Source: Mycolicibacterium sarraceniae
Lineage (GTDB): Bacteria; Actinomycetota; Actinomycetes; Mycobacteriales; Mycobacteriaceae
Reading direction: 5' to 3'
Length of the DNA stretch: 64,000 bases
NCBI RefSeq assembly: GCF_010731875.1
Contig: NZ_AP022595.1
Span: 3,844,001 to 3,908,000 of the forward strand
In this document: positions 37,515-46,348 of the stretch, piece after piece
Numbering within the stretch: the first letter of the stretch is position 1
Layout of the letters: each line of letters starts with the position of its first letter
Position numbers and translations under genes: made by a program
Notes under the pieces: model-generated
Database searches by the model: none
Seen by the model: only the letters and a program-made list of their open reading frames with translations
Told to the model about the DNA's origin: nothing

Positions 37515-37562
37515 GCTCACCAACGCTACGAGGGCGGCACTGCCGGCGCCACAACCTCAGGC

Positions 37563-38851
37563 CTAGCCCCAGCTGACCGGTAGCCGCTTGATCCCGTGAA
37601 TGAACGCCGAGAGCAGCATCGCCGGCTCCTCGGTCACCGCGATATCCGGTATGCGGTGATGCAGTTCTTCGAAAACGACGGCGATCTCGCGGCGGGCCAG
37701 ATTGGCGCCGAGGCAGAAGTGCGCCCCGCCGCCGCCGAAGCCGACGTGATGGTTCGGTGTGCGGGTGACATCGAAGAGCCAGGGGTTAGCGAACTTGTCC
37801 TCGTCGCGGTTGGCCGAGGCGTACCACATGGTGACCTTGTCGCCTTCGGCCATCGCGACCCCGGACAACTCGATGTCACGAGTCACAGTGCGGCGCATGT
37901 AGATAACCGGTGATGCCCACCGCACCACTTCCTCGACGGCGGTATCGCTGACCGCGTCGAAACCGTCCCACCAGATGCCACGCTGCTCGGGGTAGCGAGT
38001 CAGCGCCAGGACACCATGGCTGATCGCGTTGCGGGTGGTCTCATTACCGGCGACGGCCAGCAGGATGAAGAACGAGGCAATCTCGGCCGATGTCAGCCGC
38101 TCCCCGTCGACCTCGGCGACCACCAGTGCGGTGGTCAGGTCTTCGCGGGGGTTGGCCCTGCGGTCCTCAGCCAGCGTCGTCGCATAGGCGCCGATATCCA
38201 GTGCGACCTTGAGGAACTCGTCGAAGTCGGTAGTCAGGTCGGGGTCGCCGAAGCCGAGGATGATGTTGGTCCATTGCAAGATCCGGTCGTGATCCGAATC
38301 CGGGATGCCCATCATGTCGCAGATGACCTGCAGGGGAAGCGGTCCGGATAGCTCGGAGACCAGCTCGGCATGGCCGTCGGGGTGGTTCTCGAGCATCGCC
38401 GATACCAACTGCTCGGCGCGGTCGCGTACCGACTGCTCGGTGCGGGCCACCACCTTCGGCGTGAACGCGCTGCGCACGATGTTGCGCAGCCGCGAGTGCC
38501 GCGGGTCGTCCAAGGCGATCATCGACCCGAAGTACTCGGCGACGTCTGGGATTTGATCGGCGATGGTGATGTTCGGATACGAGCTGAAGATTTCCGGGTG
38601 ACGGCTGGCGTAGAAGACGTCGTCGAGCTTCGTCAGTGCCCAGTGCCCAGTGCCCAGTGCCCCTTGCCGTGGGGCACGCCCTCCATCTCGACCTCGTGGA
38701 AGAACTTAATCGGGGCTTCGCGACGCAGCGTGGCGAACGCACCGTCGCGGGCCGCGTCGTCGAGGCCCCAGAACTCGAAGGTGCCCAGATTGATGTCGCC
38801 AAGTGCGATCTCGGGTGGCTGCTGACCGTTGACACGTGTCTCGATACCCAT
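37563..38851 (-). pseudogene. cyp124: Cytochrome P450 CYP124, frameshifted at a 7-bp tandem repeat
   Basis: CYP124 enzymes omega-hydroxylate methyl-branched lipids and cholesterol side chains. The gene is otherwise complete. The N-terminus runs in one frame (INLGTFEFWGLDDAARDGAF, then RREAPIKFFHEVEMEGVPHG) up to GHWALGTGH-stop at 38633. The remainder is open in another frame from HWALTKLDDVFYASRHPEIF on, with the I-helix AGNETTRNAISHG, ExxR and haem loop FGGGGAHFCLGANLARR. The switch occurs exactly at four perfect copies of a 7-bp unit. Relatives need GHWALTK, encoded by two copies; the two extra copies add 14 bp. Two or five copies would restore the frame. It may be a phase-variable gene, a pseudogene, or a sequencing artefact. 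Confidence 0.9.
38635..38662 (-). repeat. Four perfect copies of a 7-bp unit inside cyp124
   Basis: The + strand reads agtgccc four times without interruption (coding strand GGGCACT x4). The unit length is not a multiple of three, so each gain or loss moves the cyp124 frame. Confidence 0.97.
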
Positions 38852-38857
38852 GGAAGA

Positions 38858-39313
38858 TCATTCCTTCTCAACGACTTTCTTCATTCGCTCCAGCGTCGTG
38901 CGCATGTCCCGCCGGTTGCGCCGGCCCCGCAAACATCCGCCGAACAACCAGAACAGCCGCATCGGCGCGGCGTTGGCGAGCCGGAACGACTCTGTCACGT
39001 CGGTGCCGTCACCGCTCGGGTCCAGGCGGTAGTGCCAGTTGTTGAGGGCCTTGTCGCCAGCCAGCACGGCGAACCCGAATTCGCGTCCCGGCTCGCACGC
39101 GGTGACGCGGCAGGTGGTCCAGTACACCGGGCCGATCTCGTTGCGGCGCACATGGCCGCGGAACGTCGCCCCCAGTGCCGGCCCGGTGGTGCCATCGAGC
39201 CATTCGGACTCGAACACCTCCGGCGAGAACTCACCGGTCCTGGTGATGTCGGCGATGAGATTCCAGATCTTGTCGGCCGGTGCGGCCATGTGCACGGTCA
39301 CGGAGCCTTCCAT
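38858..39313 (-). CDS. SRPBCC (polyketide-cyclase-like) family protein
   Basis: A 151-residue START/Bet-v1-fold lipid-pocket protein: EGSVTVHMAAPADKIWNLIA, then DITRTGEFSPEVFESEWLDG and a C-terminal amphipathic helix (RRDMRTTLERMKKVVEKE). Such proteins bind hydrophobic ligands; no enzyme activity is implied. The ATG at 39313 starts at the first strand. It ends 6 bp before cyp124 on the same strand, so both likely share a message, which could link it to the P450's lipid substrate (inference). From memory M. tuberculosis has a similar gene near cyp140 (Rv1883c). Confidence 0.78.
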   Translation of the reverse strand: MEGSVTVHMAAPADKIWNLIADITRTGEFSPEVFESEWLDGTTGPALGATFRGHVRRNEIGPVYWTTCRVTACEPGREFGFAVLAGDKALNNWHYRLDPSGDGTDVTESFRLANAAPMRLFWLFGGCLRGRRNRRDMRTTLERMKKVVEKE

Positions 39314-39322
39314 GGTGTGATC

Positions 39323-40150
39323 CTATGCCGAGGTGACGTGTGGGATCTCCGGCTGCAGGAAGACGTCGTTGAGCGTGACCGTACGCAGGTTGCGGGATCG
39401 GATGATGTCCACCAGCGCGGGGTAGACATGCGTGACCGGCAGATGATTGAGGTGGCCGATGACGATGTTCTGCTGAATGAAGTATTGGTCGGCCATCTTC
39501 ACGATGAAGTCTTCGGTCACCTCCGTGGAATCGGCCAGCGATCCCGCCCACAGGGTCGGGACCCGGTAACCGAGATCGGCGGCGACGGCATCGACATCGT
39601 CATTGTGGCTGCCGTAGGGCGGCCGGAAATACGGGGTGGCGTCGGCACCGAACGTGGTACGCAGGAACTGGTCGTTGCGCCGCAACTGATCAGCGATCTG
39701 ATCCTTGGGCAGTGTGGTCAGATCCGGATGCGACCAGGTGTGGTTGCCGAGCTGAATCTGACCGGAATCCACCAGCGGCCGCAGCAGGGCGGCATTGTCG
39801 CGCCAGGAGTCGTACACGCCGTTGACGAAGAACGTCATCCGGATTCCGGTGTCCTTGGCCAGTTGGGTGTAGAGCCGTACCACCTCGGAGTTGACTCCGT
39901 CATCGACGGTCAGCGCCAACAGATCACCGTTGCCGGGCAGCTTGGTCAACTCACCGCCTCCGGGCAGAGGCACGCGATCGATCGGCGGGGGCGGGGGCAA
40001 CAGCGGGGCCGCGCCGACCGGCGGAGGGGGACCCTTGGGGGCAGCCAGCGGGGGATTGGTCTGCGACATCCCGATCGCGCTGGACGCCCCGACCAAGCTG
40101 GCCGACGTGAGCAATCCGATGACGAACTGGCGCCGGGTCACCTCGGGCAC
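39323..40150 (-). CDS. Exported polysaccharide deacetylase (NodB domain)
   Basis: A 275-residue CE4-type deacetylase. The N-terminus TRRQFVIGLLTSASLVG is a Tat-like signal, followed by a Pro-rich linker (residues ~33-60). The NodB domain has LTVDDG (metal Asp/base), NHTWSHPDLT (metal His pair) and FRPPYGSHNDD. It would remove acetyl groups from peptidoglycan or other wall glycans outside the membrane. A GTG at 40150 places the twin arginines at residues 6-7. It precedes the SRPBCC-cyp124-cyp140 genes on the same strand, 9 bp from the SRPBCC start. Confidence 0.85.
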   Translation of the reverse strand: MPEVTRRQFVIGLLTSASLVGASSAIGMSQTNPPLAAPKGPPPPVGAAPLLPPPPPIDRVPLPGGGELTKLPGNGDLLALTVDDGVNSEVVRLYTQLAKDTGIRMTFFVNGVYDSWRDNAALLRPLVDSGQIQLGNHTWSHPDLTTLPKDQIADQLRRNDQFLRTTFGADATPYFRPPYGSHNDDVDAVAADLGYRVPTLWAGSLADSTEVTEDFIVKMADQYFIQQNIVIGHLNHLPVTHVYPALVDIIRSRNLRTVTLNDVFLQPEIPHVTSA

Positions 40151-40272
40151 TGGCGAGTCCCAGGCACCACATCCGAAACATCTGTCACACCCCTAGGTTA
40201 AGGTCCGCGCACCGCGAAACGTGGCACATCCGCAACTGTGTCACTAAATCGGATGCGGACGACCGTGGCGGG

Positions 40273-40575
40273 GTGAGCGACGTGAAGATCCGGTTCGGCC
40301 TCAGGTCGGCACCTCGGTGGCGGTACTGCCCGGCCGCCATCCGGCCCTGGTCGCCAAACAGCTCGCGTCACTGGCCGCTCTCGGCCCGAAGCGGGTGCTG
40401 GGCTGCGCCCCGCGTCGCAGGCGGGATGGGATCTGTTCACCGTGCCAACCGGCCAGCGTGCCGCGGTATTCGATGAAGCACTGGAAGTGTTGTGCCTCTT
40501 GCTAACTGGTGACGAGGTGACCTTCGCGGGCCGGTTCTGTCAGCTCGCCGCGGCATCGCTGGGTATCCGCCCAGC
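40273..40575 (+). pseudogene. LLM-class F420-dependent oxidoreductase remnant
   Basis: Pieces of a luciferase-like oxidoreductase lie in successive frames: MSDVKIRFGL from a GTG at 40273, then QVGTSVAVLPGRHPALVAKQ and LASLAALGPKRVLG, then WDLFTVPTGQRAAVFDEALE, VLCLLLTGDEVTFAGRF and SLGIRP. At least two frame changes occur, the N-terminal third is incomplete, and everything after SLGIRP is lost. The DUF4331 gene begins ~130 bp later. Non-functional. Confidence 0.7.
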
Positions 40576-40704
40576 ACTCCCAACTCGACCGTTTGATCGA
40601 CGGGCTGTTGCCTCGGCAGAATTGATCCGGCACAGTGACCCCTGGTGGGTATTGATGCCCACTGATGCAGCGTCGACAGACGGCCGCGGCGGAGGAGTTG
40701 TGCA

Positions 40705-41715
40705 ATGTCGAATCATTTCACCGGGCTGAGCCTCGGCCCGCCGCTGGGAGATCAGCGCCTGGATCTCTGCGACCTGTATGCCTTCCAAGCGCCGGCCGAC
40801 CCGACCCGGACCGTGCTGATCCTCAACGCCAACCCGAACGCCGACGCCCTGCATCCCGATGCCATCTACCGTCTCGCGGTCGACAATGACGGCGATCTGC
40901 TCAACGACATCGCGTTCAGCTTCATCTTCTCCGGGCCTGTCGACGGCCGCCAGACAGTCGACGTGCACCTGGCGGTCGGCGACGATGCTGAATCACCATT
41001 TCCGATGGGGGAGAAGATCTTCGACGCGGTCGAGGTGTCGTTCGGGCCGACCGCCAACGTCCATCAATCCGGCGGCCACACGTTCGCCGCCGGTTCCCGC
41101 AGTGACGCCTTCTTCTTCGACTTCGACGGCATCAAGAACCTGTTCGATATCACCGGCGGGCGCAACTTCACCGCACCCCACCTTGGTGACTCCTCACCGT
41201 GGACGGGGGTGGACTCCAATCTGACCGCCAACGTGTTCTCGATCGCGATCGAACTGCCCACCGCCGAGCTCGGCGCCAATCCCGACATCCGGATCTGGGG
41301 CCGGTGCAGCCTCAGGCAGGATGGTGGCCTGAACCACGTTGACCGGGCCGGGCATCCGTCGGTGAGCAGTTTCTTCAATACCGATGACACGAAACTCGAG
41401 TACAACGCGAGCGTGCCGGTCAACGACCGCGAGCGGTGGACCGCGCAATTCGTGCACCTCATGGGCCACACCGGCGGCTACACCGAAGACGAGGCTGTCG
41501 CCGAGATCGACCGCGAGGGGACTTTGCCCGACATGCTGCACTTCAATCCGGCCAAGCCGGCGAAGTACCCGAACGGGCGGGTCACCACCGACGATGTCAT
41601 CGATTACCGGCTGGCATTCCTGACCAAAGGTGACTGCCCGCCCAGTGGGCTGGCTCCGCACACCGACGTTCTCGACGTCTTCCCGTATCTGGGTAATCCG
41701 CACCCGGCGAATTAG
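40705..41715 (+). CDS. DUF4331 domain protein
   Basis: A 336-residue protein of the DUF4331 family: SNHFTGLSLGPPLGDQRLDL, then CDLYAFQAPADPTRTVLILN, NPNADALHPDAIYRLAVDND and FDFDGIKNLFDITGGRNFTA. It is rich in Asp and Asn, has no signal peptide, and its function is unknown; related proteins are often near sigma factors or secreted in other phyla. The ATG at 40705 is preceded by GGAGGAG 8 nt upstream, a strong ribosome site. Its TAG overlaps the TAA of the convergent chorismate mutase gene. Confidence 0.83.
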   Translation: MSNHFTGLSLGPPLGDQRLDLCDLYAFQAPADPTRTVLILNANPNADALHPDAIYRLAVDNDGDLLNDIAFSFIFSGPVDGRQTVDVHLAVGDDAESPFPMGEKIFDAVEVSFGPTANVHQSGGHTFAAGSRSDAFFFDFDGIKNLFDITGGRNFTAPHLGDSSPWTGVDSNLTANVFSIAIELPTAELGANPDIRIWGRCSLRQDGGLNHVDRAGHPSVSSFFNTDDTKLEYNASVPVNDRERWTAQFVHLMGHTGGYTEDEAVAEIDREGTLPDMLHFNPAKPAKYPNGRVTTDDVIDYRLAFLTKGDCPPSGLAPHTDVLDVFPYLGNPHPAN

Positions 41716-42281
41716 CCTGTGGGACAGTATGACCGGGTGGCGGTGTCCAGAGCCGTGCGGTAGAGATCGTCGAATCCTCGCTCGCCGGCGACAACGACCT
41801 TCGCCGCCGCCAGCGCGGGACCGCAGCCCGGCGAGTTCAGCAGCGGCCACTGCACGGCGAATTGCTCGACGATCTGGTGATTGAGCCCGTCGATGATCGA
41901 TCGTGACGCCGCCAGATCTGGGGCCGACCTCGGCGCGCCCGCGCCGTCGAATTTCCAGCCGGCGAACCTGGCGTACTCTATCGCCTCGGTGGCATTGATC
42001 TGGTTGGTGAACGCGCCCGTCGCGTAATCAGTTGCCACACCTCGGGACTCAGCGTCCTTGGCTACCGCGTCCAACACCACCTTGACCCGGGCCGGATCGG
42101 TGATCGGGCCACCGGTGAGCCACTTGTTGGCGGCCACCGCATCGGCGGTCTGGAGGCGCTGCGCCGCGGCGTCGACCAAGCTGTACAACGGTGCCGTCGA
42201 ATCGGCGAGTACCGGTGCGGCGGTCGCCACAGCCAGCACGGTCATCGTCGCTGCGGTGCCGCGCGCCAGGGCAGTGCTCAT
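41712..42281 (-). CDS. Secreted AroQ-type chorismate mutase
   Basis: Exported chorismate mutase (AroQ-gamma, like Rv1885c of M. tuberculosis), which rearranges chorismate to prephenate. The 189-residue precursor has a signal peptide ending near VLA-DS (residue ~27). The mature helical domain has LVDAAAQRLQTADAVAANKW (catalytic Arg and Lys region), ATDYATGAFTNQINATEAIE, YARFAGWKF and a paired Cys in SPGCGP/TRSYCPTG. The ATG at 42281 has GAGG 8 nt upstream; a slightly earlier ATG at 42290 overlaps that site. The biological reason for exporting this enzyme is unclear. Confidence 0.9.
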   Translation of the reverse strand: MSTALARGTAATMTVLAVATAAPVLADSTAPLYSLVDAAAQRLQTADAVAANKWLTGGPITDPARVKVVLDAVAKDAESRGVATDYATGAFTNQINATEAIEYARFAGWKFDGAGAPRSAPDLAASRSIIDGLNHQIVEQFAVQWPLLNSPGCGPALAAAKVVVAGERGFDDLYRTALDTATRSYCPTG

Positions 42282-42418
42282 GGGTTCCATCCTCGTTGGT
42301 GCCGGCGATACCGCCCTTGACGTTAACTGTCCTGGTGGTGGCCGCGTACCAACCCCCTGGCGAGCTGCGCCGGCCACGTCCGGTTCATGCAGCCGCAGGC
42401 CGAGCTGCGCCTCTGGGA

Positions 42419-43492
42419 TCAGCCGACTGGGCCAGCGCCGAGGACCACAGGTGCGGTGCGCGGATTGCCTTCACGGTCCACCCAGCTCAGCGTGATGGTG
42501 TCACCTGGATGGTGGGCGTCCATCACGTTGGACAGATCGGCGGCGGCATTGATGGCCATCCCGTCGACAGATGTGATGACATCGCCTGGGGCGAGGCCGA
42601 CCCCGCGAGCCGCGGTATCCGGAAGCACTTGGCGCACAACCGCTCCGGCGGGGCCCCCGTCGTTCGCGTCAGCGATGCCGACGCCGATGAAGGCGGTGTC
42701 GCCCATATGCACTCCCGCGCCGCCCCCGGATCGGATGGCATTGGCGATGCCCAGTGCGCGGTCAATCGGAATGGCAAAACCCTCGCCGCCATGGACGTTG
42801 CCCATCCGGTAGGTCAAGGTGGCGGCGACGTTGACGCCGACCACCTGGCCGGCCGCATTGACCAACGGACCGCCCGAGTCGCCGGGGCGGACGTCGGCGG
42901 CCACCCGGATCAGGTCGCTGAGTTCACGCGTCCCGCCACCGGACTCATCGGAGGCGCGCACCGAGGCGCCGAGTTGAGTGATGTTGCCCGGTGAGAAGCT
43001 CGGCGCGCCGCCGGCCCCACCCGCGTTACCGATCGCCGCGATCGGATCGCCCACGGCGATACCCGACGACGTGCCCAGCGCTGCAACCGGAAGATCACTG
43101 GCGCCGCGCAACCGGACCACGGCGATGTCATTGGTGCGGTCGTAGCCGATGACATCGACGGGGTAGGTCCGCCCATTGGCCAGGCTGGTTGCGGTGATCC
43201 CGGTGGCGCCCTCGATGACGTGGTTGTTGGTCAGCACCTCACCGCCCGCGTCGAGCACGATCCCCGTGCCCGCCCCGACCGCACTTTGGTAGTCGAGAGT
43301 CGTGTTGATATCGACGAGTCCCGGGGTCACCTGCCCGAGCACCGCGGACTGATCCAGCGGTGCCAGGGGAGCCGGGGCCACCGGCGCCGGGGTGGCGTGC
43401 GCAGGCCCCGCAAGCAGACCCGGCACCAGCAGAAGGGCCGCCAGCAAGGTCATCAGCCGGCGGCCGCGGCGAAGCGGAAGCTTTGCGTCCAT
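42419..43492 (-). CDS. pepA: Secreted HtrA-like serine protease PepA with PDZ domain
   Basis: A 357-residue exported trypsin-like protease (S1C) similar to M. tuberculosis PepA (Rv0125). A signal peptide ends near AHA-TP (residue ~33). The catalytic triad is visible: His91 in LTNNHVIEG, Asp122 in YDRTNDIAV and Ser206 in RPGDSGGPLV. A PDZ domain (from ~265: GDTAFIGVGIADANDGGPAG) ends the protein, with VGLAPGDVITSVDGMAI as its carboxylate-binding part. It would act in the periplasm-like space. The ATG at 43492 precedes a basic LRRGRR stretch. Confidence 0.9.
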   Translation of the reverse strand: MDAKLPLRRGRRLMTLLAALLLVPGLLAGPAHATPAPVAPAPLAPLDQSAVLGQVTPGLVDINTTLDYQSAVGAGTGIVLDAGGEVLTNNHVIEGATGITATSLANGRTYPVDVIGYDRTNDIAVVRLRGASDLPVAALGTSSGIAVGDPIAAIGNAGGAGGAPSFSPGNITQLGASVRASDESGGGTRELSDLIRVAADVRPGDSGGPLVNAAGQVVGVNVAATLTYRMGNVHGGEGFAIPIDRALGIANAIRSGGGAGVHMGDTAFIGVGIADANDGGPAGAVVRQVLPDTAARGVGLAPGDVITSVDGMAINAAADLSNVMDAHHPGDTITLSWVDREGNPRTAPVVLGAGPVG

Positions 43493-43672
43493 AGCTCAAC
43501 TTTGCCTGAAACGCGGTTCATTTGGCACTCGGACGGCCTTTTGGCCGCTCGTGGCGTCGCTGAGCACAACGCCACGGTTTGGCGGCAGGGACATTTGGGC
43601 AGTCCCGTCGACAGCATTGATCTCGCTCGACCCAATCCTCGACATCGCCCTCACGGACGAGAAGGGAATCCG

Positions 43673-43912
43673 ATCGCGAGCACTCCAGAACGCTCCGAAA
43701 GGCCTTCCGGCCAGGCCCCCGACGCTCGAGCACAGCCCGAAAAGCCGGTGCCCGACGAGCATGCCCGGGCCAAAGCGGAAGAAATGATGACGGCCGACGA
43801 AGACCGGCCTACCGCTACTTTGCCGGGATCGCCCGACACCGTCACGGGCACTGCAGTCAATGACTGGCGGGACGACGAGGGAGAGCCGACTTACGGCCAG
43901 GATGGGCCCTAG
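43673..43912 (+). CDS. Small acidic conserved protein (start codon uncertain)
   Basis: The C-terminal ~50 residues (EHARAKAEEMMTADEDRPTA, then TLPGSPDTVTGTAVNDWRDD) look like a family of small hydrophilic mycobacterial proteins I recall without a function. The start is odd: no ATG, GTG or TTG lies in a suitable place. An ATC at 43673 is preceded by GAGAAGGG at ideal spacing, giving a 79-residue product; a TTG further upstream (43592) has no ribosome site. Either a rare ATC start is used or the N-terminus is damaged. Confidence 0.5.
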   Translation: MASTPERSERPSGQAPDARAQPEKPVPDEHARAKAEEMMTADEDRPTATLPGSPDTVTGTAVNDWRDDEGEPTYGQDGP

Positions 43913-44071
43913 GAAAAATCCGGATAGCATTCGACGCTTAGCCGTCTCGCAGTTTGCTCGACTGGGGATTTATCGGTGTGGTCCCGTAGGATGTCGGGGT
44001 TGGGTCACCCGGGGAGTGTGGCCGGTCTTGAGTGGGTAGGCCGGAGTGCGACGCAAGAACAGGACACGATT

Positions 44072-44956
44072 TTGTTAGAGACACCGGCCGACGCCGATCA
44101 CATGGAGCCGCGTTTCGACGACGTGCAGCACCATTACGACCTCTCCGATGACTTCTATCGGCTCTTCCTGGACAGAACACAAACGTACAGCTGCGCCTAT
44201 TTTGAGCGCGACGATTTGACGCTGGAGCAGGCGCAGATCGCTAAGATCGACTTGTCGCTGGGAAAGCTGGGCCTGCAGCCGGGGATGACGCTGCTCGACG
44301 TCGGGTGCGGCTGGGGAGCGACGTTGGTGCGCGCTCTGGAGAAATACGACGTCAACGTGGTCGGGCTGACCCTGAGCAAGAACCAGGCGCTGCACGTCCA
44401 ACAGCTGTTCGATGACTTCGACAGCACCCGCTCCAAGCGCGTCTTGCTCGAAGGCTGGGAGCAGTTCGACGAACCGGTCGACCGGATCCTCTCGATAGGT
44501 GCGTTCGAGCATTTCGGATCAGACCGCCACGACGCATTCTTTAAAATGGCGTACGACGCATTGCCCGCCGATGGAGTGATGTTGCTGCACACCATCGTTC
44601 TGCCGAGTGACGAAGAATTCGCCGCACGCGGAATGCCAATCACGATGCGGCACTTGAAGTTTTTCAAATTCATCATGGACGAGATCTTCCCCGGTGGCCG
44701 GTTGCCCAAGGTGACCGATGTCGAAGAGCACGCCACCAGCGCCGGATTCACCATCAATCGGGTCCACCCGCTGCGGTTGCATTACGCCCGCACTCTGGAT
44801 CTGTGGGCGACAGCATTGGAAGCCAACGAAGAAGAAGCCGTGGCTCTACAGTCGCGTGACGTCTACGACCGCTACATGCGGTATCTGACGGGCTGCGCTG
44901 AACTGTTCCGCGACGGCTATACCGACATTTGCCAGTTCACCCTGGCCAAGGGCTGA
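44072..44956 (+). CDS. Mycolic acid methyltransferase/cyclopropane synthase family
   Basis: A SAM-dependent enzyme that modifies double bonds of meromycolic acids. The ~294-residue product has the family signatures: VQHHYDLSDDFYRLFLD, QTYSCAYFERDDLTLEQAQI, the SAM loop LLDVGCGWGATLVRA, VGLTLSKNQALHVQQL, and IGAFEHFGSDRHDAFF with the catalytic Glu. It resembles MmaA/CmaA/UmaA; which one is not decidable here. The conserved part begins at ATG 44102, but a TTG at 44072 has an AGGA site and is my preferred start; both keep all motifs. A hairpin overlaps the stop codon. Confidence 0.87.
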   Translation: MLETPADADHMEPRFDDVQHHYDLSDDFYRLFLDRTQTYSCAYFERDDLTLEQAQIAKIDLSLGKLGLQPGMTLLDVGCGWGATLVRALEKYDVNVVGLTLSKNQALHVQQLFDDFDSTRSKRVLLEGWEQFDEPVDRILSIGAFEHFGSDRHDAFFKMAYDALPADGVMLLHTIVLPSDEEFAARGMPITMRHLKFFKFIMDEIFPGGRLPKVTDVEEHATSAGFTINRVHPLRLHYARTLDLWATALEANEEEAVALQSRDVYDRYMRYLTGCAELFRDGYTDICQFTLAKG

Positions 44957-44979
44957 CAGGTCACTGCCAGCCCTTGGCC
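44944..44979 (+). terminator. Terminator hairpin overlapping methyltransferase stop
   Basis: A 12-bp perfect stem (ggccaagggctg / cagcccttggcc) with a 12-base loop starts within the last codons of the methyltransferase gene and is followed by tcgatcttctg. It is a strong candidate terminator. Confidence 0.65.
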
Positions 44980-45081
44980 TCGATCTTCTGCGGGTGAACA
45001 CCTGGACGCATCCCCCGGTGTGCGCCTCTAGCTCGGTGCCGTCCCTGACGTTATGGGCTCTGCCCCAGTTGCGTCCCGAGT

Positions 45082-45109
45082 CAAAGGCCCGCATCTCGTA
45101 GGGCCTTTG
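45082..45109. terminator. Second hairpin in the 44957-45164 gap
   Basis: A 9-bp perfect inverted repeat (caaaggccc / gggcctttg) with a 10-base loop. It could be a backup terminator upstream of the next gene; no T run is evident on the + strand. Confidence 0.45.
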
Positions 45110-45164
45110 GTCCCAACCTGGGTGCTAGCATGCGCGCGTCGTCGATGTCGGTAAGGGAGAAGCC

Positions 45165-45686
45165 ATGGTCCGGGCAGTGACACTCGGGGGCGCGGCACTG
45201 GTGCTGATGGCGGCGGGGCTGAACCCCGGCACTCCCGATGCGGCAGCCGATCCGGGCACGACCGTGTACATGTTCGGCAGTTGCTACGACCCTAGCCAGC
45301 CACTGCAGGAGAGACCGCAGCGCGTGGTCTACGGATGCGATTCCACCAGCATCATGGAGGACATGACCTGGAGCTCGTGGGGAGCCGACGGCGCCACGGG
45401 CACCGGCACCGATAACTCCGTTCAATGCCAACCGAATTGCGCACAGGGGCCGCACCTGCGCAACCCGATCGTCGTGCACGCCTGGAACCCGGTCCGCGGC
45501 CGTCCGGGCTGCCCGGACAACGTGGCGTTCTTCACCGATATCACCGTCGCCTACCCGGTCGGCGTCCCGCCGTGGGTGGTACCCGGCACCACCTGGGGAC
45601 CGGGCGTGCAATACACCTACCTCGACGGCATGCCGGGAGTCCACTTCTTCGATCAACGCCCCTACAGCTGTACCCCGCTGTCGTGA
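45165..45686 (+). CDS. Secreted protein of unknown function
   Basis: A 173-residue exported protein. MVRAVTLGGAALVLMAAGLN is a signal peptide with a likely cleavage after DAA (residue ~27). The mature domain has Cys pairs (GSCYDP, YGCDST, CQPNCAQ, PGCPDN, YSCTPL), likely disulfides, and aromatic-rich strands (YMFGSCYDP, WNPVRGRPGCP). I do not recognise a named family, though similar exported proteins are common in mycobacteria. The ATG has AAGGGAG upstream. It is followed 4 bp later by the next gene, so they probably share a message. Confidence 0.72.
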   Translation: MVRAVTLGGAALVLMAAGLNPGTPDAAADPGTTVYMFGSCYDPSQPLQERPQRVVYGCDSTSIMEDMTWSSWGADGATGTGTDNSVQCQPNCAQGPHLRNPIVVHAWNPVRGRPGCPDNVAFFTDITVAYPVGVPPWVVPGTTWGPGVQYTYLDGMPGVHFFDQRPYSCTPLS

Positions 45687-45690
45687 TCTG

Positions 45691-46254
45691 ATGCCCGCCG
45701 CGACCGGCCTTCGCGCCAGACCCGCCCAGCTGCTGATCGCGTCAGCATTACTCGTCAGCCTGGCCTTGGGGCTGGGTTTCGTTGCCCTGCACAGGTTTCG
45801 GGATATGCGTGGCGCAGCGGTCGATCCGGTCGCGTACCCGTTGACCGACGACCAGGCCAAAACGCAGGTCCTTGATCCGGCCCGCGAGATCGCCGGCACC
45901 CTGAAGGGTGTCAGTGCCAGTTATCTGCTGATGTCGTGCGCGAACGCCGACGAACCGCCCTATCAGGGCGCGGTCTACCTCAACTTCGATGTGCCGGGGG
46001 TGCTGGAGACCCCGAAGTACTTCGACTCGATCGCGGCAGCGATGACGGCCAAGGGCTGGACCGCGGCGATGCCGCCAAACCGTCATCCCGGTGGTCGGGC
46101 CTTCAGCCGCAACGGGGTGACTGCCATCTTCTTCCGCACATCCGATCAGGCCGAGCGGGCCACCATGCAGATCTACGGCGAATGCCGCAACACCACCGAC
46201 CACCGACGCGACCCGACTGGGTGGGTGGATGTCACGGCGGCGTTACCCCGCTGA
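45691..46254 (+). CDS. Membrane-anchored conserved protein
   Basis: A 187-residue protein with one N-terminal membrane helix (LLIASALLVSLALGLGFVAL, residues ~14-33) and an extracytoplasmic domain containing a Cys pair (MSCANADEP and YGECRNTT). The domain resembles a family of small mycobacterial envelope proteins; no activity is known. The ATG at 45691 lies 4 bp after the stop of the preceding secreted-protein gene. A DosR-type box for the next gene begins 18 bp after this gene's stop. Confidence 0.7.
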   Translation: MPAATGLRARPAQLLIASALLVSLALGLGFVALHRFRDMRGAAVDPVAYPLTDDQAKTQVLDPAREIAGTLKGVSASYLLMSCANADEPPYQGAVYLNFDVPGVLETPKYFDSIAAAMTAKGWTAAMPPNRHPGGRAFSRNGVTAIFFRTSDQAERATMQIYGECRNTTDHRRDPTGWVDVTAALPR

Positions 46255-46272
46255 GTGGCGCGCGTTCCCGGA

Positions 46273-46292
46273 TTGGGGACTTTTGTCCCTGT
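46273..46292 (+). promoter_or_regulatory. DosR (dormancy) box upstream of fdxA
   Basis: ttggggacttttgtccctgt matches the DosR consensus TTSGGGACTWWAGTCCCSAA at 16 of 20 positions, including the GGGACT and GTCCC core. It ends 56 bp before the fdxA start. In M. tuberculosis fdxA (Rv2007c) belongs to the hypoxia/NO-induced DosR regulon. Confidence 0.8.
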
Positions 46293-46348
46293 TCTACAGG
46301 CCCTCTAGCTCGTGTCTGCTACGGCGAGTCACAGATAGGCTTCCGGAC

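Noticed and set aside
38858..39320. Second KstR-type site near the P450 cluster
   Set aside because: I looked upstream of the SRPBCC-cyp124-cyp140 genes and found no sequence fitting TNNAACNNGTTNNA.
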